This document shows, piece after piece, positions 28,101 to 40,100 of a DNA stretch of 64,000 nucleotides (its first letter is position 1; every line of letters starts with the position of its first letter). The stretch comes from Rhyzopertha dominica. Its lineage: Eukaryota; Arthropoda; Insecta; Coleoptera; Bostrichidae. The DNA is taken from positions 119,786 to 183,785 of the forward strand of contig QCXZ01000041.1 in assembly GCA_025024175.1 (NCBI GenBank), read 5' to 3'. A program made the translations under genes and the position numbers. The notes under the pieces were generated by a model. That model had not been told where the DNA came from and searched no databases. It worked only from the letters and a program-made list of their open reading frames with translations.

Positions 28101-31100
28101 TCTCGACTTCTGATTCTTTCAAACATTGCTCCTCCGGAGATTCGCAGACAGTTTGCTACATATAAAGCTTGGCAAAAATATCGATCAGCTCCTAATGAGT
28201 TTCTAATTTCCCGAGATCTGCAAGAGCCATCTATAACTCTGCTAACTTCCAGAAAACCTCTGTGAACAGAAGATTTCCTTGGTGTTCCTTTTACAGCATT
28301 GAAGATGGACGGTGTTCTGTTTGGCAACTTAAGAAACATGATATATTCAATCAGCAGCTTATAGACGATCCTACGGAAGAGGTAGCAGGAACTGACCTCC
28401 CAAGAAGGTCTTGGGTCACTCTGAATGCAATGCAACTTTTTTCTTAATAAATGAGATCCCTCTATCAACCCTTCTTGTGAATGTGGAGACTCCCTCCAAA
28501 AAATTGAACATATGGTCAACCTCATCGTGTTGATGAAGGTGTTGAAGATTGGCTTAAGACGATCGAGATCTGATTGGAGGTTGTCTACGGTTTTTCTTCA
28601 ATAGTCTACCCAGAATGGATACAAGAAATGCGAGGTCTCTTATCGTTGAATGAAAAGATTTTTTCTATCAACTTTTATAAGAATATAGGTATATAACCCT
28701 TAAAAACATAATATTTTTTTATGTAAAGGGATCCTATTTTTATAACCCATCGGAGATTGAAAAGGATGATAATCAGTTAAGGTCAACCAAAAAATCTATA
28801 GGATCTTGTATAGTTACGCCGGTAAGTTTTCTAGATTGAATAACGCCCCCCACCACCACCCCCAAAACCTTAAGCGCCGTGCTATCAATATAACCCACGG
28901 CGGCGGCGTCAATTGTCACCGATGACGACAAAACAAAATCGATGCAACGCGTTCGGTGAAATGTGTGCTGCCCCATTCCGCCACCACCGACGACGATGAT
29001 AATAACTACATATCGCGCCGGCCGCACGGCAACAAAATGCAGCAGAGGCGGCGGCGGCGGCGGCCGTGATTGGTGTCATCGGCGCTCGTCACGGCCCCAC
29101 GATGCAACCCAACACCGGGGGGGTTATAACCCGCGGCCCCAATCAATAATTCCCGTGCTTTGTATAAATGAAAACGTAAAAATGCGCAACATTTCAAAAG
29201 GCGTGTCCGCTAGACCCCGCCGCCGCCGCCTGTATCCTAAAAACGGAAGAGAGCCGGGTCTGTCAGCGAAACGTGGAGGACCGGACATTGATCACGCGCG
29301 CGGGGGCCCTACTAGTTCCTGTACGCGTACGACAAAAACAAAGTATTTTATTTGTTCCAAAAGCCACTTCATTTTCAACACAATTCGTGAATTTCAGTAC
29401 TTAAAACTGAAATTATTTGAGGTACCGATGTCGCTGTCCCCAAATTTCGAAGAGCTTTTTGCATTTTTTTTATTCTGGACTAGATATGTTGATGATAGTT
29501 TTTGTATTTGGACGGGAATATATTCTTAAAATTCTTATATACAATAAATCAAAAGATTCAATTTACCCTAGAAAAAGAAAAGGATGGAGTTCTTCATTTT
29601 CTGGACTTATCAATGTCCGTAAAAAAGAGTAAAACTGACTTTTAAATTTATAGAAAACCAACACAGTCAGGTGTTGTTTATAATCCAGGCTTCCTCAAAT
29701 CAATCATTACAGATCAAGCATTGCGTGTTTTGTAGTTTAATAAACAGACTAATAAATGTACCACTTAGAAAAGAAAGTTTCGAAAAAGAATTGACGACAA
29801 TTAAACAAATAGCCTTTAACAATGGATACGACACAAAAATTGTGGACCAAATACTTAAAAAGCAATATAAAATTAGAATACAAAGAATGCTGTACAAACA
29901 TCAATGAAAAAGAACATATTTTTGCCGCAGTAAATTATGTCAAAGCCGTTAGTGTTTGTGTTAAAAATAGGCTGAATAGACTCGGAATAAAATAAATAGA
30001 GGTTAATAAGTGCAATTTGGGAGGTCTCCTAGTTAACAATAAGCCAAAATCCAATAAACTGAACAAAAACGGCATTTACCAAATAAAATGCATGCAATGT
30101 GACATGATATACATAGGACAATCAGGTATTAAAGAACAAATATATAATGAATATAAATTCAAACAAAAGCACAACAGGTTTTGCTGACCATTGCATAAGA
30201 AATAACCATCACTTAGATGAAAACGACGTCAAAATTTTGCATTGCGAAGGGAAAGGTAAAAAACTGAACCTTTCAGAACTTTTGGAAATTAAAACAGCTC
30301 AGCGTCAGAAAAAAACATTTGGCAAATACACAAATAGAAATTCCCACGTCCAGTACGTCTTTGATATTGCCGAAATTATAAAGTCGGCCTTCAAACCCAG
30401 GCGAGAGATTTTACAACTGTATTTTACAACCCCTGTAAAAAAGGGGATGTAAACAAAATTCTGCACATCTGAGTTTAGTATAACGCTGTTATCTGTTTGA
30501 CAATGACCGTTTTAGGTCGAAACGATCGTCAGAGTTATCTGATAAATCAAGTGAGACAAAGCACGTACGTTCAATCAGCTTTTTTCCAAGCTACCTAACT
30601 GAGTCAGTAACGAAGTTTTAATAAATATTTCCTACTTCCAATGGGTCGAATTCCGCGACACGTTTAAATCTCTGATGACAAATTAGAAACATGATAAAAC
30701 TACCCCATTTATTTTTTGGGAAACTGGTGATGGTGCGCATGCTATAAAGTCTTTCGGGATTACCTCATAAAAGGATTAGAAAAGAAGAAGATTTATGGAT
30801 GCGGAGTAAAATAAAAGTTTCCTTTAACTCGGGTTAACTTGTGATATTTCTAACGAAAGAATACTTATTTAATTATATGTAGCAATAAAAAAGAAGAAAG
30901 GCGGGGCGCGGGCAAATTGGACCAGAAATGTTAAAAATATTTAATATGGCATGACATAGAGGAGCTGTAAAAACTGAAGAAAAGTTAGAAACGACAAAAT
31001 CTGAGACGAACTGGAAACAGAAAAGTGGTAGGTTTTGCATTCTCTAATCAGACTGTAGCTTCATTAGGAAATTTTGTACGATCGACCCCCCCCCCCATTC

Positions 31101-34100
31101 ATTTACTCCCAGAACCTCTTTGACTGTTTGTTGGATCTTATTCTTTCGAGTCGCCGCCCCCTGCTGCTCGTTTTGTTTAATTCCAGCATCTTGTTTTTCC
31201 ACTTCGCCTGGGAAAGTTCCGCTCCCAATTTGGGCGAGATCGTCGGGTTTCCACGTAGCCGCCCGGGGTTTATCCTTTGTATACGCGTTGACAGATGTAA
31301 TCGAGAGTGTACTACGACGCCGGCGTTTCTGTCGGCGGCTTATGCCCAACTTGGCCGCAATCAATAGACGCTGGTTTATGGCGGCGGCATGCGAGCCAGC
31401 GGGGTAGCGATGCGATGTGCACGAGACGTGCTCTTTCAAATGCAACACGTTTTTCGACTTCGCCGCAAGATTGGGTCTAATTTTAACCGAAACCAGCTCC
31501 TGCGATCCGTATTTGTTGGTTTTTTTGCTCGCATTGTTGTACGGACGGAACGAGAGGCTGTGGGTATGGCGGCTTCTCGGTTTGTGTGCTGCTATTACGT
31601 CATCAAATTCACTTGCGTCGATGTTTGGTAATGTGGATGGTATTAGGAAAAACGAGCCACCATCTTTAATGCCAATGGGAATTTGAAGTTTCTCAAAATA
31701 CTCCCCTAATACTACTACTATCTACATACTATTGCATCCGATGAAACCAATCTTCAAAACACTTTCACTCTAAGCGACGTATCTCCAAAACATATGATTT
31801 GAATGCTGCAATGACATCTTCACATTTCATTTTTGATGTATCAGGATTAAAAAAGATCATTGGACGATAAATTGGGCAATGGGTCTTTAATTTGATGTCC
31901 CTATTGATCAAAAACACAATAGTTTGCCGTAGGAGCGTTTCGCGGATTCTCTAACGCAACAGCTGCTACACGACCTGTTTTAATGAAGAAATAAGCAATC
32001 TGGTTCATTCATTTGAAACACCCGTACAAACTACGGGGGTTATGTCAAAATTGATACAACAGCTCACGAATGAAACGAATATTGCACTAAGGTCGTTCAA
32101 TATAATCCTCTTGCATATCCAAAACACTTTGCCATCGCTTCAGCAGTAATGTAATGTCGTTACAAACGCCATTCTTGTCAAGATGTTTTAGCATTTGGAA
32201 CGCATATGCTGTTGCAGGGGTTTTAGCCTTCCAAGTCAATAAATCGGACTTCACGAAATTCTCCTTTCCACTGGAGGAACAGAACGAAACGTGGAGGACT
32301 CATTTCAGTTCTTCTCGCAAACTCCTTTGACTGACACTGCTTTATGCGATCAAGCGTTATAGTGCATTTTCTTTTGGTATTTGTCTATTGCTTGTTTGTC
32401 CATGCGGTCTTCTTCTATTACTGTAGCCACAATAGCAGCAAAAGTCTTGTCGGTAGCAGTATGAGGTCTCCCACTTCTACGGTCATCTTTAATGCTAGTC
32501 CATCGCCCTGGAACGCTTACTCCATCAAGTTACTGTTGAACTATCCCCACACACACACCTCGTGGCAAGCTTCTTGTAATGCACCGTGAATTTCGGCAAC
32601 CGTTTTTTCCACCTCAATTTGAGAATTTTTTACACATAAACTGATTGAACTACCCCCACTCTTAATATAGCTAAGTGATGTCCAATGATGACTTTTATTA
32701 TTTGACAGCACTTGTTTTCAGTATCGCCAGTTCAGCGCTAGCTAGATATGTGCAGGAATTATGGCATGACCCTCATATATGAACAGAGCACATGTTACAT
32801 TGCTATTGACGAAGGAGTATGGTTTTTCCATAAGCAGCTTGCGAACAGTTTTTGTCTTCACCCATCGATAACGCATTTTCTTCATCGCTCGTTTCAAAAC
32901 CTGTATAATTATTTTCGTTTTTAAATTTTTGGTTGGATTCTATTTACTCTCGGTGTCCAATAAATAAGAAAGAGCTCCGATAAGCTGACAGTCTGACACA
33001 AGATATATTTAATAAAAACAAGGAAGACAAATAAATGGTTCTATCTAGAAGAATCGCAGATCATGCCACAGCCAATGACGTATTTTAGTTATTAAAAAAG
33101 ACATTTTATCGATGTGTTTATTACAAGCAACATTAAGTCAACGACAGCGTTCTATTTATTGCTTCCGTATCTACAAATGATATCTTGTTTTTATAGGGCA
33201 TATTGTATTTCCACAATACATAAGTGTTAATGCACTGAATGGAAAACGACAAAAGCAAAGTATCAAGTCACTCCAAAGACAGACTCCAAGATTTTTCTGG
33301 TTTTCAAAGCTTGTAGCACATTTTTCCAGCAATGCTGGCGTCTTAGAAGCGACCTACTATGATGAATCAAAAAGGCAAAGCACAGAACGTGTTCAAATTT
33401 GGCAAGCTGTATATCCTCGTCAACGAGAAAACGAAAGGAAAACCTCAAAACGTGATGTGTCGTTTCATCAATACGAGGGCACACTGATATCAGGAGCCAT
33501 CAAAATTCGAGAAAAATGACCAAGAACATTTACCTGCCACATTGTGTTGCGAATGATTGTACGTCAGCGGTACGGAGTGCAGCGCCCTAGCGGACCAGCG
33601 CTTGTGCCTGCTCTCCTCGTCGTCGTCGCTGCCTCTGTCCGCCTCCTCGCCCAGGTAGTGCACTTTCTCCCATCGGTCCAGGTACCTAATCAAAACAGAA
33701 ACAAAAACGAGGTCAAGGCACTGACCTGGCCAATACGCGAAACAAGGAGGACGGCACCGGCACACGGGACCACGTGAACAGCGATAGTAGTGAATGGTGC
33801 ACAGAGAGGGAGGGAGGAAGGAATAATGGTACGGGACGGAGCGCTCGTACGGCATTAGGGTGCCGCGGAGGCGCCGGGCGCGCCACAGGACCTGGAGCAC
33901 GCGCCGTTCCGGAGAACCACGGGGACGACGTCGGTTTTTCGACTCACCTGAGGTACACCTGCTTCAGGGCCACGCTGGCGTTGACGCATTTCCCCGTCAG
34001 GTTGAACTTCTCGAAGAGTTCGCCCCAGGAGTTCTTCGAATTGACCTGGAAGGCAAACGTTCAGATGAGCAGATGTGCAAGGCAGGCATGTTCGGTGTGA

Positions 34101-37100
34101 AACGGCGTTTTCGGCGATGATATAAATAGCCTTCAAACAGATCATGCTTGGCAACCGCAAATGTGCTGTTGGAGTGCGAAAACGTGGTGTGAACGCGATT
34201 AACGTTCTGCAGATGTGTGGGCGGCAAACAAATTTAAGAGCATGTTTGAAATTTCACTTTCGACAGGCTGCGTCGCATAACAGCAATTCTCAAGTGTATT
34301 ATTATTAGTTCTATGTGGAAAGGAACTAATATATCCAGTAATTTCAACATTTCAATAATACAGTCCCAGATTTGGACAGAATCCCGACGAAAAACAATGT
34401 ATTGAGTAAATCGCCCAAAACCAGAAACACGTCTGCACTACAACGCTAGCTCGAGTATAATGATCAACTCATGCCTGCGTTCTTACGCAGAACAAAACGT
34501 AACAACAAAAAAAAACAAACCAATAACGATCATTTGTCAAATATGAGTGTTCAGCTACGTAAGATTTATCTATCTGTTGCAGCCTAGTAGCACGTATTGT
34601 TCTTTCAAACGCATACCTACTCTTCTTTTAGTTTAACTTATGTAACACTTGCTGCAAGAACAAGTAATTTTGAGGAAACATACCAACAATTATTCCATAA
34701 TTACTAAAGAACTTATTGGCAAAATTTTGTGCTAACTATTTAAAACATTATATGTATAGGATTCTTCAGACTTTATTGTTGTTATAAAAGCTCTAAGTAT
34801 TTCAAAAGCAGATATTTTCGTTAATTTTGACGTGGTTTCTTTATTTACGAAAGTATATATCATCAAATCCAAACTTAATAGAGATCCCATAGATGACACG
34901 ATAGCCAGATTACCTGAGCACTGTTTGAAATCAAACTATATCTTTTGGAACGGTAATTTTTATGAACAAGAATCAGGTTGTGCAACGGTTTCACCTCAAG
35001 TCCTATAGTGGCCAATTTGTTTATGGAAAATTTTGAAGAAGTAGCTACCAACAGTTTTCATTTTAAGCCAAAGTGTTGGTATAGGTATGTAGATGATGCT
35101 TTAGTTATTTGGTTCTAAGGTATAGAAGAGTTAGAATCAAAATTCTGACCATCATATTTACTGTGGAATTGGAAAACAGTGGTAGTTTACTTTTCTTGGA
35201 TAACCAAATTTACAGAGCAAACACTGGGCAGTTAGGACACAAGATTCTCAGAAAACCAACAAACACACAGACATATATTTACATGCCATATTTCACCACT
35301 TTCCCACACAAAATAATAGTCTTGTACGGACGTTATTTGTTAAAGCACAAAGAATCTTAGACGAAAATTATTTACAAAAATAAATGTATCATCTAAATCC
35401 CTAGTGAGAAATGGTTACAGCATAAGAATATTTGGTCAATTTTTAATAAAAGTGCTCGTCCAAATCAAGTAAATTCTCAGCCATATATGACTAAACACAT
35501 GATTTACTTTGATAACACAAAACTTTTACATAGAGAAAGATATTCTCACAAACGTCTAATAAAAGAAGCTATAGAAAAAGTGCAGTTCTAAAAACTGTAT
35601 CGGTTTGAATACTATCATGTCGAGTTTAGGTATTAATGAAATTATCCAGTTGTCTGTCTAGCCATGATTACCGTATAGAATTAGTTAACTTTTAGATTAG
35701 AAATTGCAGACCTTTTTCTGCTTTTTGGTTTTTGATACTTCTAAAACGTTCGCTGCTATATTGGATATAGCTTTACTTTCAAAGAAATAAGGAAAACCGA
35801 TATAGTTATCTCTCAAATCGCGTTTCACTGTATTTTACATTACGATTCCAGCGGGCACAGAAGACGTCTGCGAACTTGAATACCCGCTTTTCAAGTAGTT
35901 CTTGTTTTTCGATCCAGTTTGACTTCAATACAACCAGGTAGACTTGAACCATAATTTCCGACACGTGCTTGCAATAATCTTCCAAACCAGACAGAACGAG
36001 ATACCCATACCGAGTTGTAACAGCTTCTGAGCAATGCATACGTTTGGAACCCCCCCAAAAAAGTTCGAAAAATATTTCCGTTAATTTTAGGCACAAAACG
36101 TTTAAATTTAGTTTCAAATGTTGGGCACTGCACCGTGGGCTAATTTATTTCGTTGGGACAACGCAAATAATTCCGTTTAGCTCTGAAACCGACCGGTTTT
36201 CAACATAAGCGGAACGTAATAATTACGTCCGTGTAATTACGTTTTATAAATAGCAGGAAATATGGTAGGCCTCCCCGCCCACGCCCGTTAAATTATGATT
36301 GTTTCGTATTGTACACTAAAAAGTTGCGAGGGCGTGATGATCATGGCACAAAATGAATTNCTCAACCCACGAGTTAGGGAATCCAATTAGCGGTATTTCT
36401 GATGAGAAAATAAGATACATATTTCAATTCAGTGTTTTTATCTTTTCACGTAAACTCGAATCAAAGTTCAGCCATTACAAAAATCTGGCGTCGCGACGTC
36501 AGTACNGAACAGGATAACAATTTTGCTCGTTCCTACCTCCATACTTCGTATTGTTTCAAATAATGTCCAAATGAACCATAATTTCAAGACTATTCCGAGT
36601 CATTTCGAAATACACCGCTTCACATACTATTTTACGGTAGTTGCAATCCCATGCCGCAGGCTATATTTATTAACCAACAACACGCTGGAAAATGTAGATC
36701 GCTTTCACTTTGGTAGTAAATGCCAACGTTAAACCAGCGATGACGAATCTGTTTGAAACAGGGAATCTCGTGACTTGGATAAATCTAAGCAAAATATTGG
36801 GTCGTTGATTTCTAGCGCTGCCAGACTGGCAGCTTATAATAATAATAACATTCTTTATTTCCTACAGGTGTGCACTCACTGGAAAATGAAAGAAAATTAC
36901 ATATACTTATACACTATCGAAAAATCGTTTTTGTACCTAATATTTTGTAACTGTTGCCGTCATTATTATTAATGTGATTTACAAAAAAGATAATATAAAC
37001 TGGCAAGACCGTCTACAGTAGTTTATAATTGAAATTTCTGCAGCAAACATAAACTGCAAACATAACTGCTGAGTCAATTCCTTGTGTTTATTCTGAATCG

Positions 37101-40100
37101 AAGGTTTCTTAAAATCACAATTACATCTACAGGAATAGAACTGTAAATTGAGAGAGAAATTTGAGAATTCTTGAATTTAAACGTATGTAATGTTGGGACT
37201 TATGCATTACGTTTCTAATTTTCCAACCAGCAGAAAAGGAAACTAGCTGAACAATGATTCAATACCTCGTTCAATACAGTTATCGCTTATTTTGATAAAA
37301 TTGTCAACAAAATATGTATATTGAGGTACAATGCCAGCGAAGGCAGAAAATTACAACCAGAAATGTGGTAGATAATGCCCCCATTGTTTACAAACGAAAG
37401 ATGTCTATATTGGTTACCAAGCTACTGGCTGTTGGCTCTATTTAGCAGTGGATCCACTAGATTGCACTTTGCACTGTTGTGCTTTTATTATTTTCATAAT
37501 TTGTACGACTTTTCGTGCTTAGGAGTGGATTGCCTGTGTTGGTATCTTCCGTCTGACGAACTAAAAACAACAGCTGAACCCATGAGTGACGGTGTCCTGC
37601 TTTATAACCAAGACGGACATCGTTCAGTTTATCATTTGTGACGCTTTTGGAAGGTTTCTTCCATTTACAATTATTATCATAGATCTCTGCAGTAGGCTAT
37701 TGGTTCTATTTTGTGTTGGATTCATTTGCATTTCTTATTAATCAATATATGAATAATGGTTTGAGTAAAGATAGGTTCCTAAGAATTCTAATGTAGCATG
37801 ATTTTTTTGAAAACTGATGGAGCTCACGAAAATCTCAACAATTGGCTGGATATGAAGGACCTACATCATTGCATTGGGTACAATAGCTTGGCCACCTGAT
37901 TGTCATGTAGCAGAAATTATGGAGTCAACAAAATGGTATCTGTTAGATCAAAGTGACAAGTTGAGGAACGACTAAGAGAAGTATAGTACTTTTCAATCGA
38001 TGATGAAGTATTCAATTACACCAATAAATCATTCACTCAATTCAAGCAACGTTCTTCTTGATAAAAAGTACGTCATTTGCTGTTACATTTAGCAGGCGCT
38101 CAAAGGAAACCAAACGTGTTTGTAATACATCAAATACAACACAATCTTTAAGTTTAGGTGGTTGCTTTACCACATCTTCGCCAGAGTTTAATCTTCATTT
38201 CCACTAATATTCAGCAAAAGCTAGCATCCTGATCTACGAACGGAGGAAAAGATATCTCTACATTTTCTAGTCATTGAATTGATTCTATCTGGAGTTTATA
38301 AGCGAGGAAATCTACTGCTCCTCGATTATCCCCTATGGGGCTTCCACCATAAACGCCCGCGACCGGCAACATTGCCTCCACGCAACCGATTGTTTTGCAT
38401 TGTTACGAAGAAGCAGCGCACAAACGTTCGGGGCAGCTAGATTTCGAACGCGAGTTTTCTCCTCCGTCGTCGATCGACGCAGGTCGTCGAACCCTGGTGC
38501 GCGCGTTCTCCGGCCTCCTCCAACGACAACAACACCGGGTCTGGTTTCGCGCGGGCTTCCCAGCGTCCCGACCCGCCATCTCCGACGTACGATTCCGGTT
38601 CCCTCGCGTCGCACCTCGCGCACCTCCCCGTAGATCCAGCAGCCTCGGAGGAATCCGTCCAAACACTGACTCAGCACCGTGGATACGGTTTCCCAAGGAC
38701 GCCGGGCTGTATGGACGAATTTGCGATTTGACTCGATCTGTCGCGCGTTGCGTGACACTTCTGGAGCGACAGGTGGGTCCAGGAAGTCGTCGAAGAAGAA
38801 GAGCGCATTAATTATGGAAGAACTATTGATTAGATTACACATCTAGCACATTTAGGTTCAGAAACTAGCCATTAAGAAAGAAATTCTTCTAAGTCTTCAA
38901 GAACACTACCAGGTTCGTTCATTTTTTCATAATGAGACATCCACATTCAAGTTCAATTGAGTTTCTCTTTGATTCCTAACAGATCGTGTCAAAAACAGGG
39001 ATGAAGTCTTCTCAAGTATCCTTTATCCCATGGTCTATCAATCTGGAAGCACCAGGAACGATGGAAGATGTGCTGTACGCTCCTATAATGACACGACTTA
39101 CTTGCTATACGTTCAACGCAAGCAGAATAAGGGGAACAATCAGAGTCATTTTAAAAGAAGTATTTAAAATGGGTTACTCTTAAAATACAAATAAAATAAT
39201 CAATGGATATGACGTGTATATAAGTTAAGGATGAAATAATTGATCAGTTATGTAAACTGAACTAATCATTATGTGGTGTACGAGAATCTTTTCGTTGACG
39301 GTATAGAAGTATTGATGCCATCATTCAAGAAGGATCTCAGAATTCTTCTGTGAACACCACTGATAAGGTACTGGTACTTCAAAACAATCGACTTGGGAAG
39401 AAATTATTAGCATCTAAAAACGTGTTGCAAAAATATGGCATGTAAGCCTTTGAATACTCATGTACCACTAAAAATTAGTATAAATGTAGTTGGAAAATCA
39501 ATTACACTTCCGTTCTGAAGACCTAAATATAAGATTCGCCGCGAAAGTTTGAAACCAACTATTCAAGTCTTTGCCTATCTAAACAAACATTTCCATAGCG
39601 GGAAATCCATTATTATAGTATCAAACACCCACAACCCATTTCACTGCAAGATCGATAGCGAATGTTACTCGGAAGTTACTCAAAATTGCAAAGCAGGTGA
39701 AAATAATGGCTCCAAAAATATTCAGGCAATCTTCGACAGCACGCAAGCGTGACGTTCGCTTAACAACTCTCTAACCTTGTTTTTAGAACAAAGGAATGGG
39801 TATGTGGTGGAAACGAGGATAGACCACAGAATATCGGGTTTGCATAATAAGTGACCTATGAAGACACTAAGCAGACAAGGCTGTTATAAGGTTGCGCAGA
39901 AAATTTATGTTTTCGATGAACGAGCAAACTCAAGTACTATCTAAAATATTGAAAATCATTCTTTAATAACTTCATATGGACTTAGCAGCGACGATAATTT
40001 AATAATTATGGTAAATAGATAACTTATCATTATTTATAGCACTAAAATAATTATTCACCGTTCTGTAATATTGGTGACTTGTATATTATCATCAACAAAC

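Larger units (their letters stand above)
26841..33533. other. Large Bap170 intron between exons 4 and 5
   Basis: 6.7 kb holding a non-LTR relic, a Penelope-like relic, a mariner relic and two CpG-rich islands, each listed separately. 26841-27955 and 32900-33530 contain nothing I recognise. Confidence 0.7.

Noticed and set aside
36512..36523. ggataacaattt, resembling a lac-operator/vector sequence
   Set aside because: Only about 12 bases match and no other vector sequence is adjacent; chance in AT-rich DNA.
38333..38842. 169-codon minus and 138-codon plus frames as genes
   Set aside because: Both are Arg/Pro-rich products of a CpG-rich block, overlap each other and lack start context, splice sites or family motifs.
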